DNA of 64,000 bases from Cristatella mucedo (taxonomy: Eukaryota; Bryozoa; Phylactolaemata; Cristatellidae), in the NCBI GenBank assembly GCA_009760855.2, contig WPIO01000045.1, positions 1,766,501 to 1,830,500 on the forward strand. Direction: 5' to 3'. Shown here piece after piece: positions 35,513-47,657 of the stretch. Position 1 is the stretch's first letter. Each line of letters begins with the position of its first letter. The position numbers were made by a program, and so were the translations under genes. Below the pieces are notes generated by a model. The model was given only the letters and a program-made list of their open reading frames with translations. It ran no database searches and was not told the origin of the DNA.

Positions 35513-35764
35513 TTCCCTTGCTAATATTACATCTGTCCACAATGGCACGTATATTAGACTAATTGACTCTAGGTAAAAGTCAGCTGAGGAAGTTCAAGCA
35601 CCTGAGTTAGCCACTGATTCTTTGGGCATATTAGGTCTATTAGCAAACATAAATGCCAAGAAGGGGTTATCTTTTAAGAGCTTCCGGCTCAGTTGACAGG
35701 AAATTTACCACTCACCACAGGTAGAGCAATATCAGCAAGCATTAGCCGTCATATGAACTCTTAC

Positions 35765-35952
35765 CTGTATCACGGAGTCTGACCTACTGGTACGCCACAT
35801 CACTCTGCTCATGATCTTTAAAATGTTTGACCTCTCTACAGACGTTTCTTCCACAGTGTTAAAGCCGATTAATGATTCGTAGATCAATCTAGCCCACCAT
35901 AGGTTCTCAGAGAATAGCTTCACCCTAAGAAACTTGATGAGTCTATAGAGTT
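35765..35952 (-). pseudogene. SHPRH: SHPRH-like exon: after motif III
   Basis: Acceptor GGTTATGCAG, donor GTAAGA, phase 1 to 0. Reads ELYRLIKFLRVKLFSENLWW, ARLIYESL, then KIMSRVMWRTSRSDSVIQ, matching EDLFGLVVFLGIEPY--KHWW-RLLYRPY...AKILWRSAKKDVIDQ. Open throughout. Confidence 0.85.
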
Positions 35953-36191
35953 CTGCATAACCGGAGTAAAATATTTTTTAAAGCTGTAGTAACATTTCAG
36001 GTAGTGCCAGCTGGTAGGAACATCAGGAATCAAAAGGATGCCGTAAAGCATGACAGCTCACGAACCTGTGCACTAACACACTAAGAAAGCCAAAATCGTT
36101 CGTTTGTGTAGTACTACAGAGTTACAACTTGGGCTGTGCCAAGACGGACAATTATGCAAGTAGCTTACTAAAGTGTCGAGGATTCGCTTAC

Positions 36192-36270
36192 CTCCAAAAC
36201 GTCTTTGAATTGGTGTGTCGGTAACACACCATCGATTTACTGCTTGGAGCTCCATTATCGTCTTAACAGT
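36192..36270 (-). pseudogene. SHPRH: SHPRH-like exon: motif III region
   Basis: Phase 0 to 1, donor GTAAGC. Reads TVKTIMELQAVNRWCVTDTP then IQRRFG, matching TVKAAEMAQRL--INRWCISGTPVQR. Motif III SGTP is TDTP here. Confidence 0.8.
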
Positions 36271-36788
36271 CTTTAAATAAGAATAAGTGTCCCATAAAAA
36301 AGATCGAGCTCCTTTCACCAATAAAAGGCATCACTATTTAAGTACTAAACTATCAGATACCTCGAATTGTGGCAGGAATAGGCAAGCATCCCTGCACGTC
36401 ATCGGATGTAGAAAATGCTTAAACAACTTGTGCTTTCGTCTGTATCTCATCAGCATACCGACGACCAGCAATTGGAATAGAATTCAAAGTACCCAAAGTA
36501 ACTATACTCAAGTTTTCTCTTGAGTTGCGAACTTTCTCAAGAGGTTTTACAAAATCGGCTAGGCGCTAATCGCAGAGCTTGCTCACTTTAAAGGATTAAG
36601 TTTTAAATTTGCCAACAATGACTGACTATCAAACAGGATTTTAATTTCTTTAAAAATAGCTCGAAGACACTCATAATTGACTTCACAATGCATTATTTAT
36701 TAAGATGCCGTGAATAAAGTCTTCTACAATCGTTTAATCGAACAGTAATAACATGTATGTTCTTCTCTTAGGTGCTCTCTCCTTGACC

Positions 36789-37516
36789 TGTAGACTCTCG
36801 CCCTCTCTCATTCTCTCTCTCTCTCTCTCTCACTCTATCTACCTCCCTCTCTTTCTCTCTCCCTCTATTTCTCGCTCTCTCTCTCTCTCTCTCTCTCACT
36901 CTCTCTCCCTCTCTCTCCCTCTCTCTCTCTCTCTCTCTCCCTCTCTCCATCTCTTTCTCTCTCTCCCTCTCTCTCCCCATCTCTTTCTCTCTCTCCCTCT
37001 CTCTTCCCTTCTCTTTCTCTCCCTCTTACTCCCTCCCTCTCTCTCCCTCTCTCACTCTCTCTGCCTTGCTCTCTCCCTCCATCTCTCCCTCTCACCCTCT
37101 CTCTCTCTCTCCCAGTCTCTCTTCCTCTCTCCCTCTCACTCTCGCTCTCTCCCTCTCACTCTCCTCCCTCTCTCTCCCCACATTTCCCTCTCTCTCTCTC
37201 TTCAGCCTTCTCTCTATCTCTCGTGCTCTCTCTCTCGCTATCTCGCTCCCTCCCTCTCTCTCTCCCTCAATCTTTCTCCCTCACTGTCTATCCCCCCATC
37301 ATGTCTCTCTCCCTCTCTTTCTCCCTGTCACTCTCTCCTCCTCTCTCTCTCTCTCTCGCTCTCTCTCTCTCTCCCTCCCTGTCTCTCTCTTCCTCTTTTT
37401 CTCCCTCTCACTCTCTCCCCTTTTCCCTCTCCCTCTCTCGCTCCCTCTCACTCTCACTCTCTCTCTCCCTCAGTCTCCCTCTCTCTCCCTCTATCTTTCT
37501 GTCTCCCTCTCTCTCT

Positions 37517-37548
<32 letters not shown>

Positions 37549-37551
37549 CTG
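36789..37551. repeat. 760-bp (CT)n / polypyrimidine tract
   Basis: Nearly pure pyrimidine on the plus strand, built from CTCT and CCCT units. The 268-codon Ser/Leu/Pro frame is an artefact. It lies about 500 bp 5' of the 36,270-36,192 exon, in the intron before it. Confidence 0.95.
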
Positions 37552-38029
37552 ACTATTAAAGCAAAGATGCAGTGTCAATGAAGTCAAATATTGCTACTCA
37601 ACAGAACTTTCTATACAAGCTGCTGGTTGAGAATTCAGTAATAATTAGGCCTGTCAGTTAGTTATGTCAGAAATTACTTCCAAACTTTCATTGCAGTACA
37701 CGAGCATAGCCTCATAATATTTTAATATGTTATATTAGCTGTATGTCCAGAAAACCAGATCAGCTGCGAATCTGGCAAAGGCTATTGACATGCACTGCTC
37801 TACCCAAGGTTCGCAAAAACCCTACACCATAAACTACCTACTAGTTAGGCCTGGATATTTCTAACAACTTCTTGAATTTATCCTGCTTCTTTGCTACTTA
37901 CACTCAAATATGCACACCTTCGCACTTTCTTATCTAATTTCCACAAATAATATCCCAAGATCCAAGATTCTTATTTCTCATTACGGCTCAGCAGCTTTTG
38001 TTTGAAGGTACCGTAAACGTTGCAGTTTC

Positions 38030-38300
38030 GACATCACGCCCCTTCTCCCAGATCTGTACTCGCGCTCAGTCAAGAAAAGCATTGACTTCAAGTTTCTGAC
38101 ATTCACTGCAACGTTCCATTAATCTTTGGCTCAAGCATACCTATAGGATATACTCTCACACCAGTCTAAGCATTGTAGCACCCACTTTTCGGACTCAGAT
38201 TGTTACCTATACCTCGTAATTACCTCAAATTCTTTGGATATCATGCCTTTAGCTCGTGTAAAGGCTTTGCTCATCTAATACGTTGTGCGACTGTCACGAT
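38030..38300 (+). mobile_element. LINE family A fragment
   Basis: Degraded RT C-terminal block: CAGTCAAGAAAAGCATTGAC, TCTTTGGCTCAAGCATACC and CACCCACTTTTCGGACTCAG align with the 49,250-49,400 copy. Confidence 0.6.
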
Positions 38301-38514
38301 GTGCTCGAAATTTAGGCTTCGTTTTTGACAGAAGCCTGCATTTTAAAAGCCTCATTTAGAAGACTGCTTCTACAGCTAGCCATCACATCCGATATCTATT
38401 TAAGATTAGAAGCTGTCTGTCACAGTTGCTTGCCGAAAATTTAAGTAGCTCCTTAGTTCTTTCTGTCTAGGCTTTATTGCTGGAATCCGCTCTTGGCTGG
38501 GCTATCAAATAAAA

Positions 38515-39340
38515 ATGTACCCAGGCTGCGTTCGGTTGGCTGGGACCGGACGGCTACAGTGAGGGTTAGGGTCACCGGCTAGGCCGGGGTCGGACCTGTG
38601 GCATGGCCGGATGTATGCGGCGACGTGAGGTCACCGTGGCTCTTGGCTACGGGAAGTTGGCCGAGTAAGTCTTGGTGTTGGAGGCTCCCGGTCTCGCCGA
38701 GTTATGCACCTGGATTCGTGCAGGCGTGCTCCGGCGATGCTGTCACGCACGCAAGGGAGCGAGTACCCAAGGCCCGAGCAGAGCTGGATAGCTCGCTCGT
38801 TGTTGACTTGTTTGTATTCGGCGTTCCCCGTGTAGCCTGTTCGTGACCCCGTGTGTTGGCGTCTTTCGGCGGAAGCTTACGACTGTGGTGGTTGTCGACT
38901 CGGACTAGCCAGCAGTTACTCAGCCATCTGGGTTTTGGACGGCGTACGCTCGTACTGTTGGACTCGGAGTCGGTACAGCGACAGGACTGCAGAAGCCGAC
39001 TGACCCCAACTAACACGTTTGTTCGGGCTTGCTGCGTCATCTTGCGCTCCCATAGTGTATAATTTATAGGACCCTCCATGTAGACCTGTTTAATTCCCCG
39101 TTATTGTTGGCGCATGCGTTATTACAAAGAGGTTTAACCTGACGGCAGCTTGTCTTACCCTAGCTCGGCGGCATGGCGAGCGGCAGCATGGCCGGAGTAT
39201 GGCGGGTTTGGCGGGAATTAGCCTCTGACCCCTGGAACCCGGTTACAATAAAAGAGGCGATTGCGGCTGGTTATGAATACCGTAGCAAGGTTAGTTTTCA
39301 AGTCCCCGAGGTTCTATCACCTTTCTCCTGAGCTAAATAA
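38515..39340 (+). other. GC/CpG-rich insertion, possible solo LTR
   Basis: Starts TGTACCCAGG directly after AAATAAAAA; a similar CTAAATAAAAAACAG follows at about 39,335. It contains ACAATAAAAGAGGCG late in the block, as an LTR poly(A) region would. It separates a LINE A fragment from a LINE B fragment. Confidence 0.4.
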
Positions 39341-39364
39341 AAAACAGTTTAATCGAAGCTAGCT

Positions 39365-39900
39365 TGACTGCAAGACAGATACAGAGAAACGTTCTTCTGC
39401 TGACCCATTAGGCCCGCGACGGCTTGGCTCCTCCATAACTAGCTGAACTTCTGCACCAGTATAAGCATCCTCATGCCCTCGGGTCCTGTATGGACAATAA
39501 AGTAGCTAATCCGTTCATTCACTTCATGACCGTTGGTGACAGAAGCTTTAGCTCTGCAGGTCACAGCTTGTGGAACTCGCTTCCACAATCCTTATGCAAC
39601 GACCACTACTCTCCTGCTGCCGACTATGGCTCATCATTGTCAGCGGTCCTGAGCTGCTACTTCCATGCTACTCGCTACCTCAACCGCTCTCCTGACTCTG
39701 CAATGCTTCCCGCTTTCTCTGTGTTGCGTCAAACGAACTCTTTCGGCTACGAAATGCCTACTAAAAGACACTTAGGCTGTGAGTTCCCTATTCAAAACTC
39801 ACCTGCCTACCACCCACATGGTCTTTATGGCTTGATTGAATTACAGACAAAGATTCGTAGCATTACGACTCCAACGTTTGGAAATAACTTCTGATCTACG
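39365..39900 (+). mobile_element. LINE family B 3' end with partly open frame
   Basis: Encodes VGDRSFSSAGHSLWNSLPQS and ends YGLIELQTKIRSITT, the family B C-terminus, which runs to the element end. Confidence 0.65.
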
Positions 39901-39929
39901 ACCCGACATCCCTGACTTGTCCAACTAAT

Positions 39930-40190
39930 AAAAAAACTAAAAGGCACTTAACTTATTTATCACACCATTTAGTACGTCCATGTGATTCGTCTTGTATGTG
40001 CTTATGTGCTGACTCGGTGCATGCTGCCTCAAAATATATTTGCAAGCTGATCCTGTATATGTCACCTATAACCATTCTGATCTTGTTGTCATTGAGACTG
40101 TTGCCACCAATCATTTTTTCATTTACGGTAAATTTAAATTGTCTAGAAAGAGTTTGAGTTCTCTGAGGGCACTATATCAAATGCACTAAC
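39930..40190 (+). mobile_element. LINE family A 3' UTR fragment
   Basis: ATGTGATTCGTCTTGTATGTG, CTGTATATGTCACCTATAACC, TAGAAAGAGTTTGAGTTCTC and CACTATATCAAATGCAC match the family A tail. Confidence 0.6.
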
Positions 40191-40539
40191 ATATCTTGTA
40201 GGTCTTTATTACTCACTTGCATGCAACTGTTCATTATTCTGCTATGTACTCATCTATGTCTTTTTACTTTGTTAGAAGGCATTTATCGGAGCTTGCTACA
40301 GCCTAATAGAAATCCAAATAGCGGTTCAGGCTGATTCTTCTAATAGTATATAGCATAGTATTGAAAAATAGCATAGTAGGGCCATAAATGCTAGCAAGCA
40401 AGCCGGCAAACTAATGCATCGGAGTAGGCTGGTGACAGTTGTATGAGAACTGGTTTTATAACGATCTACTTAGGAATGCAGACCTAGGTAGAATATATCT
40501 GCTCGTTTTGCCCATTTTTTGACCGCTTTTATAAAAGAA

Positions 40540-43500
40540 AAATGATCCCCGTGACCTTCTTGGGCGCCCCTCATCATCTCGCCTGGGTGCCACAGGCACT
40601 ACATCAAAACGGTTCAGGTTCTATCTCAGTGGGGAACTCCAGAGTGTTGATGAGAATAGAAAAAGATCATCGGCAGAACCTCCAAAATATGGGGTACCTT
40701 GGGGTTCTGTACTTGGTCCCGTTCTTTTCAGGTTTAAACTCTCTCTTTTGCCGACGTGATTACCGGGCACAATCTACCCAATCTAACCAGTCTTTTTCTA
40801 TGCGGACGGCAATCGGGTGTACCTCTTCTTTAATCACTCCCAGCCCTCAAGCACAGCGAATTCTCTCAACTCCTTTGCTGCATATTGATGAAATCTGCAC
40901 ATAGACGACAGCAGACTATCTTAAATAGAATGACTATAAAACTAACTTACTACCTATGGGAAAACCAAGTGTGATTCAGAAACGGGAAACGTAACGGTCA
41001 CAATTGGCTGTGCCGGAATACTTTTGGTAATCTGCATGAAATTTAGGTGTCATGTGCGAATTTCATGAGATAACTACATCAGCTCCACGGTCAAGTATGC
41101 CCACGATTTCAGCTACATAGCAGTGCTAAAATTCTGGCTTTTTTTGACTTGGATACTGCATCTGAACTGGACCATACTTTTTGACAGCCATCTAAACTTG
41201 TGTAGCTCAATGGGTGCTGGTCTACCAACCTGAGCAATTAGCTACTTACAGCTGGTAGAAATCTCAGCAGCTAGGCTTGTGAGTCGTAAGCATCCAAGTT
41301 GCCTCATCGCACGACTACTCGCCGATCTGCAATTTCTCCCGGTCATGCAATTCAATGTAATGTATTTTATCTCCGTCTGTAACTCCACAAAGACATAAAA
41401 ACTATGCAGGTTTTTACACAGGAGAGTTTGTCTAGCACTCTCACAGCCTAAGCGGCTTTTGGTACGCATTCGGCAGCCAACAGGCTTCGTCCCATACAAC
41501 AAAGATTAGGTGGGAGGCATAGCAAAGTAAGGGGAGCAGTTGAGATAATAAGAAACATGGAAATAGCAGCCCAGGACCGCTGAAAAGGATAAGCCATAGT
41601 CGGCAGCAGGAAAGTAGTTGTCGTTGCCTAAGAAGTGTGGAAGCGAGTTCCACAGTCTAGACCTGCAGAGCTACAGCTTCTGTCACCGACAGTCTTTAAG
41701 TGGAGGAATGGAACGGCTAATTTATTGACCTCACAGGAACTGGGGGCACGAAGAGGCTGAAACTATTGCAGCAGCTCACCAAGCAAGGTGCAAAGGAACC
41801 AAGCCGCGGCAGGCCTTGTGGATCATCGTAAGAACTTGGCTCTGTTTACATTGTTCAACCGGCATCCATCCTAGCTCTTTTAGCAAAAGAGACACGTGCT
41901 CAAACCGCTTGGACTCGAAGACTAGCCTTTCAACCATATTCATAGTCGGCTGCGGTGGCCTAGTAGCTTTATTGGGTAGCCCAGCCTAAAGGGAACTACA
42001 ATAATCAAGCCACGACAGAACTAAGGAGCTAGTTATTTTTTGCAATACGCTGTGGAAGACAGCTCTTAATCTTTGATAGGGATCGGAAGTGATGGCTAGC
42101 TGTAGAAGCAATCTTCTGGATGAAGCTTTTAAAATTGAGGCAGCTGCCGATACCGACAGCTAAATTTTGACCACGTGGTGATCGTTGCACAAACGCATCA
42201 CACCTATTAGGAGAGCGAAGCCTTCATATCCAGACACAAGGCTTAAATAGTCTTATGAACAGCAGTCGGTTTTATCTCAGTTTTGTCTCAACAAGTTTTC
42301 TGACATCCAGGATTGAATATCAGCAAGGCAACCATTCTGTTTCTCAGATGCTGCAGCAGACCCCGACGGTTTGAATGACAAGTTCAGCAGAGTATCGTCA
42401 GCATAAAAGTGATAAACTATTCCATGGCCTTCATCACGTTTCCCAGAGGTTGAGTATAAATGGAGAACAGCAAGGGAACGAGGACAGACCCTTGAGGGAC
42501 TCCACAAGTGACCCGTCTCGTGTGTGAGACATTATCCTCATATGAGACGGATTGAATACGATCAGACAAGTACAATGTAAACCAAGCAAGTGCTTCGTAG
42601 GCCAGACCAAACGTCGTTCTCAATAGTTTAAGTAAAACATCGTGATCAATAGTGCCAAAGGCAGCAGACAGATCTGGCAGAGCTAGGACAGTGACATTTC
42701 CGTCGTCGTTGCCACGTAGGATTTCATTGTTAAGACGGAGGAGAATAGTTTCAGTGGAGTGCTACCTCTTTAACCATGATTGAATTGTTTCTGATATTTT
42801 ATTATTTTCAATATATACAACCGGCTGCTTGTCAGCAGTTTTTTCAAGAATCTTTGACAAGAAAGGAAGAAGGAAAACTGGGTGATAGTTTGCAAGGTCC
42901 TCTTTACATAATCCGGGCTTTTTAAGTATGGGTCTCACAATTACCAATTCAAAGTACTTGGGACTACCCCTTTTCCCAAAGAAGCATTAACAAATCTCGG
43001 TTATGACAAGGCTAAGTTAGTCTGCCAGTGAAGACCACAGAGAGGATGGTACATAGTCTTCAGTATACGAATTCGTTTTGCTGGACCTTTTTAAGGTAGC
43101 CACATTGCATGCAGAAACCTCGGAAAACCTCGGAAGGTCACAGGTTGTGATACTGCGATCGCTTTGGTCGGAGGGGGCTTTTGGAGGCACGAAGGTGAAT
43201 AATGTTTTCAGTAAAGAAGGCTGAAGACTTTTCGGCTGAGCCCTTAATAATTGTAGAGACAGACCTTTCAGCATTTGCCAGTAAATTATTTACTGTTTTA
43301 TAATTTGGTTTAGGTTTCAGACTGGTAGGAATTCAGCTTCTAGGGAAAAAAGAAGCCCTGGCTTTTTTAAGCTTCCGGGCGTAAACTCGAAGGAAGTCTT
43401 TTAAATTGACTAGATCTCCACCGGAACCCGATCACTTAAAACAACACGTTCAAGTCTTACCCCTCACATCTTTAGCAGTTTGTTCGTAAATTGAGAGGAA

Positions 43501-44060
43501 TCTACACGACTTTGTTTATATCTATTGAATGAACGGAAGCAATGCATCGAATTAAACTTTCTATCACTCACTTGTATGTCCTTTCACTTGTTTGACCCCA
43601 GCAAACTATCAGGTGTACTTCCCACACTAGGCTACGCATTGCATCGTTTTTGGAATCAAATTGCTTACTTTTACCTCGTACAAACTTGCAATTTCTTTGA
43701 AGACGGTGCCTTTAGTTGGTATGCTTCCGAAGCGTGAAACTCAATCCCGATCTGTGTCACGTCACTTTCTGCCTTATCCCCATTGAAAAAGGAACTAAAA
43801 ATGCCTCTGTTTCCTACAGCATTTCGTGGGCCCTGTGATTAGAACTTTATATGCTACTTCGTGCTGACACAGTGCATGCTGCCACTAAACATACTTGCAT
43901 GCTGACCCTGTACATGTCAACCCTAACCATTCTCGATGTTTTCTGGAGCATGCTACCACTAACTATTCGATCTTGCTTCCTTTCCAGCAAATGTAAAGTG
44001 TTAAGAAAGGGATTGAGTTCTATGAGGGTGCTAAATCAAAGGTATCATTAATATTATTAA
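40540..44060 (+). mobile_element. LINE family A copy split by a LINE B insertion
   Basis: Left piece 40,540-41,350 has RT remnants (FYADG-type block at about 40,797 and a degraded C-terminal part). Right piece 43,530-44,060 resumes at the LPVKQRIDFK-equivalent and runs to the tail (GATTGAGTTCTATGAGGGTG, ATT-rich end). The break is at GCAATTCAATG / GCAATGCATCGA, a diverged duplication of the target. Confidence 0.75.
41352..43530 (-). mobile_element. LINE family B (L2/CR1 group), 2.2 kb, nested in LINE A
   Basis: Minus strand encodes reverse transcriptase pieces in order: KPGLCKEDLANYHPVFLLPF, then GVPQGSV with LLFSIYTQPLG, and the catalytic FYADDT block, followed by the C-terminal tail. Frames are interrupted by indels. 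The 5' end is truncated between endonuclease and RT. Confidence 0.85.
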
Positions 44061-44064
44061 TAAT

Positions 44065-45245
44065 ATTCATGTATAGCGATAATAAATCTATAATAGGTGA
44101 TTATTCCAACATGACGTGTTTTTGTTTGTCTTCTGTCGCACTAATTTTTTTTAATTTCTGAATGTATTGGTACATAATAATGTATACCTTTTAGCGGGAT
44201 TCAGGTAGTTAACTTAAATGACCATGTAAGCTAAATTGTTGTGCCTGCACATTCAAGGAAGTTTGGCAGTCGTCTGCAGAATTATGTGTAAGCTATAAAA
44301 AATTTCAATGTGCGCAGCATGTGATACCTTAAAATAATTAAGGTGTTAATGCCTCAGTGCGGAAAATCAATAGTGCTCATATGCAAATTAAGACTCGCAA
44401 AAGTGGCCAGTTTATGCACTAGATTCCTTGATATGCTGAGTCGGCTCAAAATATATAAATACATATTTTACCACTTATACAGCAAGCATGTCTCCGATTA
44501 GTCAAAATAAGTAATTAGTAAATGTTGCTGCCCACATGATCCTAACTGTGCTTAAACGTGCCACCAAGAATTTGTATTTCTTGACCTGTTCATAACTTGC
44601 TGAAAAATCTATATCTACTATGCTTGAGATCTCATGCACACAGCTGGCTTAAATCAGCCGGTAGTAATTTGTGAACATGAAGCCAGCGATAAAAGAAATT
44701 CTGGTGAGACTCTTGGGTTCTTGTGCACAGTTCTCACATCTTTTTAGTACACGTTTCTGAACCTAGGAAATTTTTTAATTTGAGACTTTACCAGGTTTAA
44801 ATAGATCACATCGTATCGTCACATCGTATAAGATGATATCTTGCAGGTGAAATATATTAAAGATGGCACTAAAGCGATCTCATTTAAAGGTGTTCACATA
44901 ATAGTCTCTGAAAAGCACTGGCCTTAACAGAATCTAAATTAGTTGCCATTATCAGACTGCATTATCGTATAAACTATATCATTTTATTAAAGCATAACTG
45001 AGTAAAGAACAGCAATGCATTCAAATAAGTTTCTAGTGTTTAAAACAAAGCTCAGAGCCATTTGAAAGTTAGCAGATCTCTTTATCAACGGATGAGGCGG
45101 TGGAGGATGGACTCACAAAAAATGCATTCGAGTTGACAGTAAAACTCATCTAACTAAATCATCGGGGAAATTAGAGCATTCACAATTAAGCCCGAAAACT
45201 TACTACCCATAGAATATTTAACAATGATTCAGCCTAAACTTTTAC
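44065..45245. other. Intron of the SHPRH-like pseudogene, AT-rich
   Basis: Nothing recognised. Confidence 0.4.
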
Positions 45246-46148
45246 TACTAAACTGTGCAGTTGCCGTCTAATATAATAGAATGCATCTCTGTCTCTCTGC
45301 AACTCCGAAAAGCCACAAAGACTAAATGAGTGTTAAGAAGGAGACATTTGCATAGTGCACTTAAAGCCGAAGTGGCTTTCGGTATCTGTTCGGTAGCCAA
45401 CAGACTGCAGGGCATGGAGCAAGGACAAGATGAGAAGCAGTGAAAAGAAAAGCTGAGTGGCAAGAGGTGACTTGTCTTTTGGATGAGACCCGACCTCCCA
45501 TGACACAGGTTGAACACGATCGTGCATTTACTATTCAAATCATTTCAGTGCTTATCATGCCAGGCCGATCGTTCTCATCAATCGTTTAAGTAGGATAGCA
45601 TGATTATTATTGTCAAAGGCACCTGATAGATTCAGCAGCACTAGCACAGTGGTATTGCTGTCTTCATTGCACATTATTTCATCGTGTGCAAGGAGAACAG
45701 CCGGTTTTAGTGAAGTACTGCAGCCTGAATCCCGATTTAAATATTTCCAAAATATCACTCCAGTCTATGTGTGCTACTAGCTGCTTAGAGGTGGCTTAAA
45801 GGTGACTTTTCATGAAGGTTTCACAAAAAAAAGAAGAGTACATACTGGACGATATTTTTGTAAGGATCTTAATATATAATCCAGACATTTTAATTATCTG
45901 TCTAAAATTGCAATTAGAAGGACTTAGGTACATATGCTTTTTAATGAGAAGAATTAACAATTTCGGTTTTTGCTGTACTAATTTTTTCTGCTGTGACAAC
46001 AGAGATGTCTTGAGCTGTTCAGGAGACGAGCACCTTTTATTATGCTTCAATAAGATAGCAAGTTTCATGCAGAAACCTTGGAAAAGGTTCAGGGTTGTGA
46101 TGATTCAGGAATTACTTTAGTCGGAGGAGGCTTCCGGGAGGCATGGAT

Positions 46149-46260
46149 AGCTGGGTTGGTCCAGCGGACAAGGTGCTCGCCCCGACTAAGGTCTGGCTGA
46201 GGTCGTGGGCTGAATAGAGATTTAGTTCTCCTGGGACGCTATACAAATGATTTATGAATA

Positions 46261-46262
<2 letters not shown>
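46149..46262 (+). mobile_element. SINE family A inside a LINE family B fragment
   Basis: Head GGTTGGTCCAGCGGACAAGG and body GGTGCTCGCCCCGAC with the LINE A-like tail; the B-box is partly deleted. It interrupts LINE B sequence that is continuous at 43,180-43,215, and runs into an (AT)n tract. Confidence 0.7.

Positions 46263-46292
<30 letters not shown>
46263..46292. repeat. (AT)n microsatellite at a SINE A 3' end
   Basis: Directly follows the SINE A tail; probably grew from it. Confidence 0.85.
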
Positions 46293-46294
<2 letters not shown>

Positions 46295-47346
46295 AACAAT
46301 TTTATCAGTGAAGAAAACTTAAAGTATTTCATCAGTACCTTTAATATCAGGAAATTGAGACATGTCAGTATTGGGCAGACAATAGTTTAAAATTTTTGAA
46401 ATCCGTTTTGGGTCTGAATCGCGAACAGGACTTCAGTTTTTGCGTAAACCAAAAAGCCTTGGTTTTTCTAAGCTTCTGGGTGCAAATTTTAAACGATTTA
46501 AAACTGCCTACTTGCTCATCATACCCCGATTTCTTAAAGCGGCGTTTATGCCGAGGCTTACCACAGTGAACCGTTTTAATCAATCAACAAGCGGAGTCAG
46601 ACATGTGAGCAAAATATAAAATACTAAAGAGCCTGATGCTGCGATTTTTCACCGCCGGCGGCCTCAACTTCAAGCATGAGAAAATATTAGCTAATAATTA
46701 ACAGGTTTAGGTTCAAGTCGCAAGAAAATGTCAAAAAATTATTTGAAGCCATTGTATTTTGAGAAAACAATTACAAAATATACAGCAAGATTGAAATTTA
46801 GTTACAGAAAAACTAAATCAACCACTACAAATAAAAAGTTGAAAAAATATCAAATGAAGCAACGTAACTGGAACAAGGCCATAATGGATGAACCAAGCCA
46901 AGGCTGAGGCTGCCGAGTTCATTCTTTCAGAAGGCAAAGGTGAAGTGTAAAAACCTTGGGCTAGGCATTTTTAAGTTGATATGTAAAGCTTGATTTTGCT
47001 AATATTTTCAAATATCCCATGGTAAACAAAATCAAGTCAAGTGACTAGTCTCTGAACATAAGCATCGGTAGGCTACAAAGATGGTAGTGAATATCGTAGT
47101 CGCAGCATGTGTTTAAAAGTCATTAACAAATAGTTCTTATTTAGAAGCGAATAATACGCAAATAAAAAAGTATCTAGGTGGTTATATACTATTTCTAAAG
47201 GAGGAAGGTTAAAAGAATAAAAAGGGCAAACATTAAAATAAAAACTGGCTTGAAGATAATTGATGGCCCAGTGCATCTCTCTCATGCAGTCATCTTTATG
47301 TAGGGAGGCAGTGATAGAGTATAGACGATGCCATCAATCGAATAAC

Positions 47347-47397
47347 CTGGTAATTGTAAATGTCGATGTTCATCAGATGAGCTTCATCGAGGCATAT
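47347..47397 (-). pseudogene. SHPRH: SHPRH-like exon: motif II (DEAH)
   Basis: 17 codons, phase 0 to 0, acceptor GTTTTTCAG, donor GTTATT (weak). Reads ICLDEAHLMNIDIYNYQ; follows directly from EFWR and continues into TVK, as in SHPRH WWRICLDEAQMVE---TVK. The Mg/ATP-hydrolysis acidic pair is intact. Confidence 0.8.
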
Positions 47398-47453
47398 CTG
47401 AAAAACAAAGATATCGTATAAATGTACCAGTAAATTAAAACCTTGGTATATAG

Positions 47454-47657
47454 CGGTTGTTCTCAACCTTTCTAATGCTGAAACCCTTTAACACAGTTCG
47501 TTGAGGGTCGCCACAACAGTTCGCTGTGCCGACCCTCAACGAAATAATTATTGTGTCCAGAATGTGGAAATGCATGTTTTCCAATGGTCTTAGGTGACCC
47601 TGGGAAAGGCTGGTTAGATCACCAAAGGGGTAGCAACCCACAGGTGGAGAACCACCG
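47454..47657 (+). mobile_element. SPIN/URR1-like hAT MITE, 204 bp
   Basis: The ends TTCTCAACCTTTCTAATGCTG and AGCAACCCACAGGTGGAGAA, plus the internal block CCAATGGTCTTAGGTGACCC, match what I know of the SPIN/URR1/OposCharlie hAT family. The inverted ends read CGGTTGTTCTCAACC and CGGTGGTTCTCCACC. An 8-bp target duplication G[T/C]ATATAG (47,446-47,453 and 47,658-47,665) is the right size for hAT. Inside, a perfect 14-bp stem (47,497-47,510 with 47,530-47,543) is an extra local duplication. No transposase. It lies 57 bp upstream of the DEAH exon. Confidence 0.75.

Larger units (their letters stand above)
45250..46620 (-). mobile_element. LINE family B relative, older and interrupted by SINE A
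   Basis: The 3' tail (CATCTCTGTCTCTCTGCAAC) and CGAAGTGGCTTTCGGTATC block are followed by an RT fragment (VLVLLNLSGAFDNNNHAILL) and upstream linker matching 43,190-43,400. A SINE A is inserted at 46,149. Confidence 0.7.

Noticed and set aside
36753-37559. 268-codon Ser/Leu/Pro open frame and antisense Arg/Glu frames
   Set aside because: Pure product of the (CT)n tract.
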